Assembly (NCBI GenBank): GCA_037074705.1
Contig: CM073590.1
Location: 211,216,746 to 211,280,745 of the forward strand
Direction of reading: 5' to 3'
Source of the DNA: Zhengitettix transpicula
Taxonomy: Eukaryota > Arthropoda > Insecta > Orthoptera > Tetrigidae
DNA length: 64,000 nucleotides
The notes beneath the pieces were generated by a model. It had not been told where the DNA came from. It saw only the letters and a program-made list of their open reading frames with translations, and searched no databases. The translations under genes were made by a program, and so were the position numbers. Of the stretch, positions 1 through 11,711 are shown piece by piece (positions within the stretch are counted from its first letter, which is position 1; every line of letters begins with the position of its first letter).

Positions 1-1927
1 TTTCCCCAACGTGCTGAAATCTTGTGACCAGAAATTTTCTTTGCTCAACGTTTATAATTTCTGGGTACCGTCTAATACCCTTGATGAAGGCCGCTGATGG
101 TGTTTCAATTTTCTTCCACAACTTGAGTCCCGCAGAATGATGGTCAAACCGAACGCGAGAATATAAATTGCTCAACATTTTTACGTAAAATAAAAGAAAT
201 AATAAAAATAACTCCGAAATTAAGTAATTTCCCATATTCCCACTAGAATTTATTTGATTTATAAAATATTGGATGTTTAATACACTACGTCGTATGAATC
301 ATTTAGACTGCTTCGATTCCAACAAATATGCAGTTTTAAAAAATGACGATTGTAAAAATTAGGTCAGTAAGTCTACTTACAACAGATATGCAAGATGTAT
401 TTCTTAATGAACCATGTCAATAGAAGATAAAAATTGAATAAATACAACAGGACCAAAATAGAATAATCTGTTATAACAAAAGATATTGGCATTAAAACAA
501 TATGAAATATAATTTCTGAGAGACGGATCAAAAGAATGGGCGATAAATTACATGAGTGTTGCAAATACAAGAGCAGCACTGATTTATGGAGAGAACATTG
601 TCAAGGAAGGCAAGAAAAGATCTAAACATGAGAATATGATACTGTTACAGACTCAGAAGAACATTTATACATCGTCCGATCCTATTGGACGTTCATTGAC
701 GAATTGGAAAGGAAGTTATTTAAACAGAAATGAACGTTTAAATATTATATAGAAAATATTACACTGACGGATAACCCCTGTAAACGTGAATAATTTTTCA
801 CGTCGTATATTTGTAGTGAATTTAGACGAATGCAAGTGCTTTGTCATTAAAAGAAATATTGTTACAGAATATTTTTAGGGTAATAAAGGGTAAAAAATAA
901 ATAACGCATGTATTATCGAAAGAAATACATACAATAAAGAATAATGATATAGCCGTTGGAACAGAGAGGAGACATCAAATAATTGGAACAAATATTTTCT
1001 GGAATTTATTCTATTACAATTTTTTTATTACGTGCCATAAGCTTTATTTTAATTAATGAAATAAATCTAAAAGAATATTCCATTTTTTTTACCAATCCAT
1101 TGAGCATCACGCGTCATTAACCGAGAATATTGTCGGTCGCCAGGAAGCAGATTCTTCCATGCGGGAGCTTTGACCTAGACGAGGATAATTTGTCCCGTGT
1201 TACGAGGCATTACATTTTCTGTTCTACGAAATAGAATTGATTCTGTGATTTATCTGAGCATGAGCCTCCCTTTTCATTGCCGTTGCCCCCAGAGCCATTG
1301 TAATTCACAAGACTTGAACGCTTCGCTGAGCGTCGCCCCTTATCAGCTCTGCAGCTAACACGGGAACAGTTTTAATTTAATCCACACGTGGGACGTAACA
1401 TTCACGATTACAGATTGAAATTAACCTACCCAGAAAAATGTTAAAGTATTTTTGTACTGCAATTTCTTATCACTGGAAGATTCATAGGATGCTCTGATTA
1501 TTTAGGAAACATGCCACTGCGCTCGTGCCTGGAATTTTAATGTCCTCGGCAGTTGTAATTTATTCTCAACGAAAAATATTTGAGATTCTCGACATTATAG
1601 GGGGAAAAAATTCGACGTCCGACAAGCCCGTTGGAGACTTTTCCGATTATAAATTTTTATCTTTCGAGGGAGACTCTTATAACTATCTCTGACCTACAGG
1701 CTGTTTTATTTTTCTTTCCAAGTACTTCCTCATCAGCGACTCCGTAATCGTCACTCATTTACATTTTAAATTTTGTTATAAATAGTACTGCTGTCTGATT
1801 TTGAAAATGTTTTGATAACAAAGAATCTTCCAAAATTGCAATAAAAGCAGAAAGAAATATTTCAGGGGCAGCTTTCCGTATTCCTCATTTAGTAAACCTG
1901 ACGAGTATCTTCATAACAACTTTCAAG

Positions 1928-1928
<1 letters not shown>
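1..1928. other. AT-rich non-coding stretch
   Basis: No convincing coding region or known repeat is seen. The segment from about 1100 to 1400 is clearly less AT-rich than its surroundings and looks single-copy within the window, but its open frames are short and unrecognisable. The short open frames near 373-752 have biased, low-complexity composition and are treated as chance. Confidence 0.5.

Positions 1929-1974
<46 letters not shown>
1929..1974. repeat. (TA)n microsatellite at the 5' edge of an LTR-like unit
   Basis: An uninterrupted TA dinucleotide run directly abuts the TTGTAATACC start of the next element. The same arrangement recurs at most members of this family in the window. Confidence 0.95.
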
Positions 1975-1978
<4 letters not shown>

Positions 1979-2963
1979 AATACCAATTAAAGAGGCCACT
2001 AATCGTTTTAATTAAATTGGATTGTTAGCGGTACGAGTTGCCAAAGAACGAAAATGGACGGTAACTCTGTGTCGGCGGAGCCTTTGTTGTGAACTGCGTT
2101 CTGTACGAGACTTAATCTGTCTGCGGCGAGGAGCGAAAGAGATTAGTCTGCAGCTAGAAGCGAAACAGATCTGTCCGGCAAAGGTTACGGTAAAATGTGG
2201 ATGCTGATGTAAAAAGTATGAAAAGCGCGGTCCAAGAAGTCCAACTGCGAGATCTACTAGTTTACATAAAACGCGAGTAAACAGTTTTAACGGAGAGGCT
2301 CAAATAATATTTGCAAAGTTGGAAGAAAAGGTTTTGATTAACACAGGCTGAACTAAATTTCGCTTATTGGCACCAAGGAGACTTATGTCCGAGGGCTGAC
2401 TGAGGGGCGGCTGATCCAAAGTTCCTGGTGGCAGAGAACGAGAACATTGACCGTGTGTATTAAAAATATAATGTGTAGAACCAGTGAATAATGGCCTTTT
2501 TAGTGAGTGTTGTCCTCAAGCTCCAAGAATAAGATCTGGTACCAGAAATACATGGGTGAGTACAAAGCAATTATTTAAAATCTGTAAACGGGGATTAAAG
2601 GTAGAAGTCAGATTTCGTTCGTTTTTCTTTTCATTTAGTTTCTTTCATTTCGTTTCTTTCATTTCGTTTCTTTCATTTCGTTTATTTTAATATTGTATTA
2701 AGTTAGTTTCAACGAGTTTGAATTGTTAATGTTAGTTTATTTAATTGGATTGTTCTGAATATCAAACCCAGTAATGACCCTGAGATAAAGAATTTCGACG
2801 TATTTGATTGTAATATATAAAGTTGTATTTTTTCATAGAACGTCACGAATTGCAAAATTGAAATAAAATATTCGTTTATTAACTTGATGAAATTCGGCGT
2901 ATAAAGTAGGGATTACCATTTGTACTTTTAAAGAATAATAATACTCCTTTTTAATTATTACAA
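1975..2963 (+). mobile_element. LTR-like unit of the TTGTAAT...ATTACAA family
   Basis: It begins TTGTAATACCAATTAA next to (TA)n and ends AATTATTACAA, again followed by TA repeats. The body shares blocks with other copies: a TCAGATTTCGTTC block near 2610, and CAAACCCAGTAATGACCC followed by TGAGATAAAG near 2765, both also found in the copy at 27702. No clear primer-binding site survives near its 3' end. A T-rich tandem repeat with a 14-bp unit (three units, 2639-2681) lies inside. No open frame resembles gag or pol, so it is non-autonomous or a solo remnant. Confidence 0.7.
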
Positions 2964-4591
2964 TATATATTTAGCTTGTTATGAAGAAATATCGATATTA
3001 TTTTAGACAATCAATAGCGACTATACAGTTACATAACTTTTTTAACTTATACACATTCAATAAACATACATGAAATATAAATTACATACATACTACGTAA
3101 TTACATAAAATTTAATTTAGATTCGTTTAATTGCATACGTATTATTTCAATTCATTATTCTTACATTATTCAATAAATAAATATAACAGGCGAAGAGTCA
3201 AGAAATTAATTAACAATGTAAATAATATAATTTCAACAATATATCACTACGTTTCGTCCCTAATGTGATCATCACAATAAAACCAAGATCTGATCGTAAT
3301 TGTTTGTTAATATTGTAAAATAAAATTACTTAAAAGAACTTGGATATTATGATTCTAATATCTGAAGAAGAAGCATGAGTTAAAAATAAATTTTATTTAT
3401 TTATTGTGTTATTTTAGTTAGATAAATATAAATATTTCGTTTTTAGTTTCTTAGTGTGTTGATGGTTTAAAAAATTTCATTTTATAAATATTCTTATAAC
3501 AATTTGTTTATATATTTTATAATATGTTCTGTGATACTTTTGTGATATTATGATGTATTTGATCGAGGGTTAGATTTTTACCGCAGTAATACTTTTTCCT
3601 ATCTAACTGAAATAATTTTAAGAGAAATCATTGTTGTCTTAAAACGCTAATGGCATTGAAACATTACTTGATAACATTCAAGGAAATCGTTTGAGTATTG
3701 TTTGTTTTTGTAAAAAATCACAGGCCTAAGGCTTCTTTCTATTTCATCTAAAAGCGAACAAATAAAGGAAACAAAATTTATTTGAATTTTGAATTAAAAT
3801 ATCACAAAAACTGTCTCGAAATATGTCAATATGTCATTGGTTATATACGTTAAAATAAATTAATAGTGCTCCGGTAAGAAGTGTTTGATTATAGAACAGT
3901 TGAAAAATATTCATCCCTCTTTTTTTCACTCTTGTCGATATATACGTGACCCAGGTTTTACTTTTGTGTATTTTCCTACTTTCGAGTAATTTTTCTGCCA
4001 CAAATTTAACATCAATTCCAGTTTCAATTACTACAAACATTCAATTAGACTATATGTTATTAAAATAAGCCTTGGAAGAAATAATTAAAATTTAATTCCG
4101 ATCTATTTTTACAACCTGCAACAGTAGGTAACTTGATACAATTATGCAAGTGCCGCTAAGCCAAGTTGTGCAAATAACGTGTTTATATTCAAAATAAGAA
4201 CAATGGCGTCAAGGTGATATTTTAATATGGGAAGTTTTAAAAGTTCGTACCTCGTGTAGCATGAGCTCGTTTCTTTTATAGCGAATAAGAGTTAAATATG
4301 CTCTCTATACCAAAGGTGCTGCTTGCTGCATTCATCAAGGGGCGCTTAATTTATCTGACGAGGAATGTACGTCTCTAGGGATATTATCTTGAGTAGCACG
4401 CATTCTTTATTGTCTTTTGTAAAGTGGTCTTTTGAGTTTGAGGTTCCTCGTAACTTATGGCGGCCCAATATGCAATGAGGCTTCAGGTAGGATCACCGTC
4501 AGAAACAGTTTATGTGTAATATAACAGATAAATAGTGGGAGATTTAGTATAAACAACCATAAGACTATGATTAATAGATACAGGAGAAAAC
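2964..4591. other. AT-rich stretch without genes
   Basis: No gene is supported. The only structured element is a degraded hammerhead-like core on the minus strand at 3247-3277. Confidence 0.5.
3247..3277 (-). ncRNA. Degraded hammerhead-like core
   Basis: On the minus strand GGGAC-GAAACGTA is followed by GTGAT, matching the 3' half of the better preserved copy at 27292-27337. The CTGATGA half is reduced to a TGATGA remnant and helix II no longer pairs. It reads as an old copy of the same repeat family. Confidence 0.45.
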
Positions 4592-5013
4592 CCTGCGAGA
4601 GCTGTTCTCTCGCTGGCAGAACCTTTCTAGAGAGACAGACAGCTACATTTGGAGATGCCTTCTCCTCTCTCCGGTTTTTAACTAAGGTTCCCACAAGTAG
4701 AGGCACCTCGTCCTGTTTTGAGAGGAGTACGTTCCTGGGTCTCACACCTTGGGCATACGGGGTAAGAGTTGTTAACTGTTCCCATTGGAATAATCGGCCA
4801 CCTGCCTCCTAAGCTAGTCGAGGCACGGAGGAGAGAATGCTGCAAACCCTCTCCCGCCATCTGAAGGTCGTGGAACATGTTTTCTGGGGTTTGTCCTGCA
4901 TCAGTTTTAGGCGAATGGCGGGTAGGATCCTTAAAATTAAGCCCGGGTTCCCTAGTTAATCCTTGGCAACCTTCCTCTGTCCTTCCGCATCCCCCCTTTT
5001 AAATCCCTTCCTA
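4592..5013 (+). mobile_element. Copy of GC-rich A-tailed repeat (R3), 5' portion
   Basis: Starts with a hairpin-forming GCGAGAG...CTCTCGC and runs through the family's shared blocks: AACTAAGGTTCCCACA, GGCATACGG, TAGGATCCTTAAA and CTTCCGCATCCCCCC. It breaks off after CCCTTCCTA and resumes at about 5313, so the copy is split by an insertion of about 300 bp. Open frames exist on both strands but differ from copy to copy and resemble no protein I know, so I do not call a gene. Confidence 0.75.
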
Positions 5014-5312
5014 ATATATACATAAAATTTATATTTAGTAAGCATTACGATAACTTAGATCTTGATAAATGCCAGTGAAGGATTGATTGACGTTTCGTTA
5101 ATGGAAACAATAAACACAGTAATAAAGAGATTTTCAAACTACGCTCGTCAATAATGACGATCGAACTAAAAATAAAGAATTTGTAACAATTTAAAACATA
5201 AAGTTTAGATGATTTATTATGTAAAGCTTAATAAAATGGCTAAATTGCCAGCCTTGAATTAGATTGCCATATGTATAAGTTGCTTTATCGCGTGCGAGTG
5301 GCATTGAATGAA
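5014..5312. mobile_element. AT-rich insertion splitting an R3 copy
   Basis: The R3 consensus stops just before 5014 and continues at about 5313 with CTATGTTATTAAAGGGG. The intervening ~300 bp is unlike the rest of the repeat and much more AT-rich. I could not identify terminal repeats or a clear target duplication, so its class is unknown. Confidence 0.5.
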
Positions 5313-5377
5313 AATACTATGTTATTAAAGGGGTGTTTCCACAACGTGGATTACCCTCATGTAGCCTGTTATCCTAA
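5313..5377 (+). mobile_element. 3' end of the split R3 copy
   Basis: Carries the family's terminal block (ATTAAAGGGG, GGATTACCCTCATGTAGCC, TGTTATCCTAAAAA) in the same orientation as 4592-5013, so the two pieces were once one retrotransposed copy ending in a short A-tract. Confidence 0.75.
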
Positions 5378-6560
5378 AAATAATCTTAATAAATACAAGC
5401 AAATCCTTAACACAATACGCGATGACCTCTATTGATGACAAGAAATTATGGACTTTCATACTAGAGACTTTCATTCTATTAGTTATACGTAAGCAATTAT
5501 TCTGCCCTTGGTTAAAAGTTAAAATGCTTTGTGCAGCAAGTTCATTGTTTCATAATTTTGGCCTTCAACTGTGCGCGGTAACTAACGATAAATAGAGGAG
5601 AATGTCAAGATTAATGGCGAAGCTTACACGAAACCCAAACTATTAGTATCCTAGAGGCTGAGCAAACAAGCTGAGGCTTCCCCGTTTTGCATCAACACCT
5701 GCGTCCTCGAAGCACGTATCCCAGCTCTCTGTTTGATGGAAAGCCACTGTGCGCTATTTTATGAGATGACACTGTTTCATGTGACCATCAATTACAGTTG
5801 TTACAAAGCTACAGTACAAAGACAAAACGCCACGAACATCAGAGGACTCGACGGATTTTCAGTGTGCATTAACCCGATGGAACCTACTCAAATCTACAAA
5901 ATCATTTCGTACAAGCACAAATTATGTATTTTTCTTCCTCATAATAAAATTAAAATATTGTGCACAATAATTCCAAGGGTAATAAATATATTTTACTACG
6001 TAATATGATTTGATTTAGAGACCTAAAAAAATATAATTATTTAATGTTCCTCGTCCGCATGTCTTTACACTTTTTTGTTTCAGCGTGCTAAGGAAATTTT
6101 ATTACTGAAAGCAGCTGAAATATGGAAAAGAATCATTTACTGACTCATTAATACAACACTACTTTTTATAGTGTCTATAGTAGCAGTTTCGCGAGAATCA
6201 TACCATTTTTCTATCCAATTTTTTCAGGTGAAAGGATACTGCTTGAATCACACGACCGAGAAATTTACTCCTCGTGAGTGATACAGAAAATTTTCGAATC
6301 TTACGATAATTGAATATAGGCGCTTAACATTATAAAACTTCAATCCAGTCTCGTCGTAGCTGGTGTCGAAGTTAAATTTAATATGGAGAAGTGGTAACAT
6401 GTCCTGCAGTACATGTCAGTTTAAATAAATTATGATTTTCTTATGTGAATATGGTTAAAAAGCTCTGATAAAATTCTGTACCATTTCTCTCTTATTTTGA
6501 TATTAAATTAATGTTCTCCCCAAAATATCAAACAATATTTTATCATATTAATTTATTTAT
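5378..6560. other. Non-coding stretch, nothing recognised
   Basis: Mostly AT-rich. The part from 5600 to 5900 is less AT-rich and contains a 91-codon open frame (5733-6008), but that frame has no recognisable motif and no splice or promoter context. Confidence 0.45.
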
Positions 6561-6760
6561 ATTTCATATACGTTTGAAAAAACAGAAAGAATTGTTCAAA
6601 TTAACAGCATTATAATTAGGTGAAAACAGACTAATACAGACAAAAATAACTGATAATATAAATACCTCACGACGTGACTGGGATCCTTTCGTCATGTCAT
6701 TAGAAAAAACACGAGAGGCAGGAGCGACACAACCGTACTTCACCATTGACAGACTCAAGA
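6561..6760 (-). mobile_element. Degraded hammerhead-family repeat (GGATCC subfamily)
   Basis: On the minus strand it has the family order: GACGAAAGGATCCCAG (near 6665-6695) followed by TATTTATATT, matching the copies at 14496, 26258 and 50435. The core is badly eroded (no intact GAAACGTT). Confidence 0.5.
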
Positions 6761-7571
6761 AAGGTATACAGACGTATTATATTCTCATTTTATCGGCATT
6801 ACATTCGAAAGTATTATGACCTGATAGGTGGAAAATTAATCCTTGGCGAAATGGTAAAAATTGTCAATCGTTGTCATTTGCACTGTTGTAGTACGATCGA
6901 GATGCTCTTTTATAACGAAGACTCAAAATTGGTTTCAAAAGCAGATGTAAAGAGCCCACTATCGTAAAGCCTCCTGCCATTTTAAACATTTTTGTAACCA
7001 AAGCCATGCCGACGACGGGAAACAGAATTGGACAAAAACACTTCACTGAATTCACAACGTGGGGGTAAAGGGTGATGACGTTTCCCAGTTTGGGGAATGT
7101 CGGATAAAAAGCGAGGGAAAAAAGGCTTGAGAGGCTTTTTCTTCATCTAGGACATGAGACTTTGTTTTTTGCGAATACAGTAACACATCGAGAGAAGCAG
7201 AGGCAAATGATGATGTCCCATAGCTCTTTTGTAGAAAGAAAAGGAAAAACTGAATTCTGGACTGGGAAACCATAGAAGCAGAAGGCTCTGTTTGCTAACT
7301 TCCTGAAGATATCTGTAATGGTTACGATGTAATGTAAGAAAAACTCGAAAATTACACTTAAGATACATTTCTTATGAAATGGAATTCAATTGTATCTTAG
7401 TTATCCTAAAGAAGAGATTTTTCTTAAAAACAGACGCGCGCACTTTTCATAACAACAAATTGTAATAATTAATTTAAAGCAATTTTGAATTGTATTTAAA
7501 AACAATTTGTTTATAATAAATAACTATTTTTATATAATGTTACTCACATTTTTACAAGAATACTATCTCAG
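6761..7571. other. AT-rich stretch without a supported gene
   Basis: Several overlapping 60-75 codon frames occur on both strands between 6746 and 7368. None shows a domain, and they contradict one another. A 7-bp ATCTCAG at 7565-7571 is the left target duplication of the next element. Confidence 0.45.
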
Positions 7572-7771
7572 ATCAAAGATTGAAGCCTTTCCCGGTGCAG
7601 TTGTTCAATATATTGTTCTCGGAGTTCAACCGGGTTTTGCATAATTGTAGAACGCAACGTTTCGACGACTAAAAGCTCTAGAAGATGACGACAGAGCTTT
7701 TAGTCGTCCAAACGTTGCGTTCTACAATTATGCAAAACCCGGTTTAACTCCGAGAACAATATATTGGATAC
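7572..7771. mobile_element. Inverted-dimer hammerhead element with 7-bp target duplication
   Basis: A head-to-head inverted repeat: the left arm (minus) and right arm (plus) match nearly base for base around a centre near 7680. Both arms carry helix II GACGAC/GTCGTC. The left arm keeps GAAACGTT. The right arm has the first G of GAAA replaced by C. ATCTCAG flanks both sides (7565-7571 and 7772-7778). The left arm is longer, as expected if one arm were truncated during insertion. Confidence 0.75.
7678..7716 (+). ncRNA. Hammerhead-like core, right arm
   Basis: Order seen: CTAGAAGA in place of CTGANGA, one extra base, GACGAC, a 10-base loop, GTCGTC, CAAA in place of GAAA, then CGTT and GCGTT. 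The lost G of GAAA should abolish catalysis if the motif works as a hammerhead. The minus-strand partner (7656-7690) retains GAAA. Confidence 0.5.
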
Positions 7772-7778
7772 ATCTCAG

Positions 7779-8315
7779 TATTAATAAACTGATAAACTCT
7801 GATATAAGAATAACATCTGTAGTTTACCGTGTGAGATACAACAATTAGATTTTTTTCCCACAGATAATAAACAGCCAAAATCAGAGTTATTAATGGTTGT
7901 TAAAGCAAATAATAATGACGCTCAAAAATGTTGTTAACAGTGAAAATTCATCGTTTTTATCACATACTGTCTATAAAACATCCTCGATATACAAAATTCT
8001 GTCTGATTTGCGAAGGCTTGACCCATGATTACGTCATTTTACAGAACATAAAATATCGTTGGCAAAGTTTAACGCTGGAAAAGACCAGAAACTGTTCAAC
8101 AATTTCAGAGTATTTCGATTCTACACTGCCGAAAACGCTTCACTAAAAATATTTTGTACGTCAAAGGCTCTTCAACCGTCCGTCCTGAAGGTGCGTATTC
8201 GGGGGAACCCTATGCAAGCATTATTAATAAATTGTCGTATGCATTCTTTCAGTTCAGAGGGTACAAAATTATTTGCTAATAAATTGAATTTATAATATTC
8301 TATACGATGAAGTAA

Positions 8316-8318
<3 letters not shown>
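7779..8318. other. AT-rich stretch, nothing recognised
   Basis: Short frames at 7928-8295 have no recognisable features. The interval is flanked by an inverted-dimer element and a (TA)n tract. Confidence 0.45.

Positions 8319-8378
<60 letters not shown>
8319..8378. repeat. (TA)n microsatellite
   Basis: About 60 bp of nearly pure TA, immediately followed by the TTGTAAT end of an LTR-like unit. Confidence 0.95.
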
Positions 8379-8379
<1 letters not shown>

Positions 8380-9317
8380 TGTAATAATTAAATATAATAT
8401 GAATGTGGCGTTTCTAAATGAAAGAACTTAAGTGAAAACTATTAAACAAAATTTATTAACAATTTTAAAACAAGTATAAAATACACAAAATATTTGGTCT
8501 TGAACTGGGTTTGATAAATGGCAGAATTTATATAATCAAAATTACATTTACTTTGTATGAGAATCATTGCGTCTGAACATAGACGAAATTTGTTGCGGAA
8601 GAAATGATACTGAAGATTGAATTTAAACAATTTTGATTTTATCAAGAATTAAGGATCTCATTTTATCGATAATTAAATAATTAAAGAACGATCTGACTTT
8701 TATCTTTTAAACACGGCTTACAAATGATTTTAAAGTTTTTTCTCTACTTACGGCCGCCCAGGTCTCTTTTTAGCTTTTCGTGCACAATTTTGGGGACATC
8801 ACTGATTCTAAGTACTCATAGACTCTAAATGTTCACAGGCTCTAATTGGCGTTGTTTGTTAGTTGATTTAACACAAATTGGTTGGTTCTCAATGCTTTAC
8901 TGAAACCTGGATTTGTAGATCTCATGACTTTAGTTGAAAATGGACTTCATTGGTTTGTCTATGGCCAGCATGATTAATCTCCGGTCGACCACCGAATACA
9001 CATTTGTTGCTCTGTCTCCTTCCCGACTGAACATTGCTTTACTTTTTAATATTTGAAAGCATGTTTGTGACTGGACCACATTCTTTCGTTCTGACTGCCG
9101 ACTGTAAAACTTTTCGTCTGATCTATTCGCTGTCTGCTGCCCGACTGAACTGTTCGTCTCGTAAATTTTGAGCGCGTAAAAAACCCTCTCGACCGATCAA
9201 CAATGCTTTCTTTGCCTTGCCGGTTTGTTGCGGCGTCCGCTCTATATCCACTAATAATGAGTCCTCTACAATTCAACTTTTCAATTAGAACAATGCCTTA
9301 ATTACCAATTACTACAA
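8379..9317 (-). mobile_element. LTR-like unit, minus orientation
   Basis: Bounded by TTGTAATAATTA on the left and ATTACCAATTACTACAA on the right, with (TA)n on both sides. On the minus strand it carries the family body blocks, such as AAAGTCAGATCGT near 8690 and GACGAACAGTTCAG near 9140. No intact primer-binding site or coding capacity is seen. It is the first of five units lying end to end up to 14132. Confidence 0.65.
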
Positions 9318-10281
9318 TATATATATATATATATATATACATATATACATATATATATATTGTAATGCCACTTAATTAGGCCATTAATTGTTTGGACATA
9401 AAATTTGAATTGTTTGATAAATCCATTATAGCGGTCTGATCGAACAAAGCAACAATGAGAGAAGCAAGCTCACTTTGCTTTGTCGATAAGTCAAAAATGG
9501 TACGCGAGCTAAAACTGGAGAGAACAAGGAGTCAGTTTGCGTGAAAACATCGTGAGGAGCAGAACAAGTAATATAACTGTTAGTTAGCGGAGAAAGATTG
9601 TTTAGGAGCTGTTGGCGGAAAAACATCGTGAGGAGCAGAACAAGTAATATAATTTGGGCAGACACTAGACATCGTCAATGTATAACTATTTAAAGTTGTA
9701 AATAATACGAAGAAAACATTCACGCCGCAAGTATTGCAGCGTAAATAATTGAAAAGTAAGAACAGTTTTAAGTCTACAGCATGGAGCTAAAGAAAAATTA
9801 GTTCGCTCCGAAAGAATAAACAGTTAAAATAAATCGTAAAGGAGATACGTTGCAGTTTAAGTCCAAATCAGTAAAAGACTAATAAATCTACGAATCATAG
9901 GATTCCTGTAAGGCGAGCAGACATCAGATAGCTGACATTCAGGAGGACCATCCGAGTTCCTGGGAGCCTATCAATTTGGACTTCAATAGTGTAAAATCTG
10001 TGAGGCGATATTTAGAATCAGAGTAAAAGTTTGCAATATTGTACTTCTGAAACCAAAAATAATGCTGGTACTAGCTGGACACTACGTAAGTAGCAAAACC
10101 AAAACTAATGATTAATTGTAAACTTTAATTAAAGGATGAAGTCAGATTTCGTTCTCTTTAAATTGTCAATCAGAATTAATTTCTTTACTTTTAATTTATT
10201 TCTATAGACATATTGTTTAGATAAAATGTGAACTGTTAGTTAATAAGATTTTTAAATCAATTTGTTGTGTCCATTATAAAA

Positions 10282-10302
10282 CTCAGTCGGTAGAGCATGA
10301 GA
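10282..10302 (+). other. tRNA-Lys-like D-arm/A-box segment inside the LTR-like block
   Basis: CTCAGTCGGTAGAGCATGA plus two further bases matches the D-arm and 5' anticodon-stem region of animal tRNA-Lys(CUU) as remembered. Related units at 2770 and 28490 have CCCAGTARTGACCCTGAGA here instead, so the middle of this block has changed to a tRNA-like sequence. This is the same tRNA that the primer-binding site targets. Confidence 0.5.
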
Positions 10303-10434
10303 GAGAGATAAAGATCTAAAATTTTGTTGTAATTATCTTTATTGCTACAAAATAAAAATAAAAATATTTTTATTTGTAAATTTATGATAATCATTTCCTT
10401 TAATAAACGACCTATTATTTGATTATTACATAAA

Positions 10435-10451
10435 TGGCGCCCAACGTGGGG
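10435..10451 (+). other. Primer-binding site complementary to tRNA-Lys(CUU)
   Basis: TGGCGCCCAACGTGGGG is the reverse complement of the 3' end, including CCA, of the animal tRNA-Lys(CUU) as I remember it. It lies four bases after an LTR-type ...TTACA terminus, the expected position for initiating minus-strand reverse transcription. Confidence 0.8.
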
Positions 10452-10508
10452 AAAATTCTTTAAATTAAAATTAATTTAAATTTAAATTTAAGCTCAAGTG
10501 TTGTTTAT

Positions 10509-10547
<39 letters not shown>

Positions 10548-10551
<4 letters not shown>

Positions 10552-11656
10552 AGAGTAATCAAAATAAAAGACCTCTAATAAAAATAGTAAAATTACAATA
10601 AAACAAAAAGATAAAATTCCAGCACGTTGTGGCGCTAATTGTATAATAAACAACATATTTAATATTGAAATACGCCACCACATTGGTGCCAATTAATGTA
10701 GTAATCAGTTTTTATTAAGGTAAAACTCGAAGGAAGTTGAAATTGAAAAATTATTTATAAAGATAAGAATTTTAATTTATTAAACAAAATTTAATCTTCC
10801 TTGAATTTACAACTTATTAATATTATACCTCGGCTTTCATTATAACTCAATTTCAGGGCCGACTATCGGGCCTCTAATAAAGATAAAACAAAAAAATGAA
10901 ATGTAATTTACAATTACAAACAATTATTCCTAATCTTAAAGTTGTATAATTTTAATTAAGTTATCGAAATCTGCTTGATATCTGACGGTAGATATTTACA
11001 TATATAACGTTTACAGATGAGAAATTTGTTTGTATTTCATACTATTGTCTGGTCTTCTGGGGCTTATGCTCACGTAATTTGAATTTTAACACTTTTCACT
11101 AACAGGCCATGTGCACTAATTCTATTTTATTATTGTTTGCAAACACTTTAGAACACCTGCATTGTTTTTCTGTTATTTAGTACCGAATTGTTTGTAGATC
11201 ACACACAGCTCTCTCTCCCTCTCCATGAATATCTGAATGACTGGTCTAATAAGTTGACCACGCTAATTGTTTCACTGTTCTCTCGCTACAAACTTGACAA
11301 CTGGAGATCTGCGTAAAAACTCACTCTCTCTAAATATCCGAGCAACTAAGTACATTCTGCTCTGGCAACTCTCACTCTCATCTATCTCTCTCTCTCTCTA
11401 CGGTAAATACATTCTGATTTGTGTACTGGTGACCACTAAACTCTGCTAAAGTTCTGCACGTCTATTTATGCCTTTTCGACAATGCCCTTTGTAGCGAGCA
11501 TTAACGGCTACGCATTCTCGCCAAACAATACAGTTAGTCACAATGCCATGGCATCCAAGTTACGCCGCCAATAATGAATCATAAAAATTTATTAATTACA
11601 TATTTGTAATTGCTGCAATACACACACACACTGATATATATATATTAAAGGTAATC

Positions 11657-11660
<4 letters not shown>
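10548..11660 (-). mobile_element. LTR-like unit, second subfamily
   Basis: Starts TTGTAGAGTAATC beside (TA)n and ends ATTAAAGGTAATCACAA beside (TA)n. Two reverse-complement primer-site-like blocks lie near its left end (about 10622-10640 and 10670-10695), which places the unit on the minus strand. It shares TATCGGGCCTC and ATCTGACGGTA blocks with the next unit. A (CA)n tract lies near 11620. No coding capacity is seen. Confidence 0.6.
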
Positions 11661-11696
<36 letters not shown>

Positions 11697-11711
11697 GATT
11701 ACCTTTAATAT
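11642..11711. repeat. 70-bp perfect palindrome centred on (TA)n
   Basis: ATATTAAAGGTAATCACAA at 11642-11660 is exactly mirrored by TTGTGATTACCTTTAATAT at 11693-11711. The TA tract between them is itself self-complementary. It joins the ends of two neighbouring LTR-like units. Confidence 0.9.

Larger units (their letters stand above)
9360..10511 (+). mobile_element. LTR-like unit with an intact primer-binding site
   Basis: The best-preserved member. A TG...CA terminal repeat-like block (9361-10430) runs from TGTAATGCC to GATTATTACA. It is followed by the spacer TAAA, an excellent primer-binding site at 10435-10451, about 60 bp of A/T-rich tail, and a second terminus TTATTAC at 10511 beside (TA)n. 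No second LTR and no gag/pol frame are present, so the unit must be mobilised in trans or is a recombination product. A tRNA-Lys-like stretch lies at 10282-10302. Confidence 0.75.
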
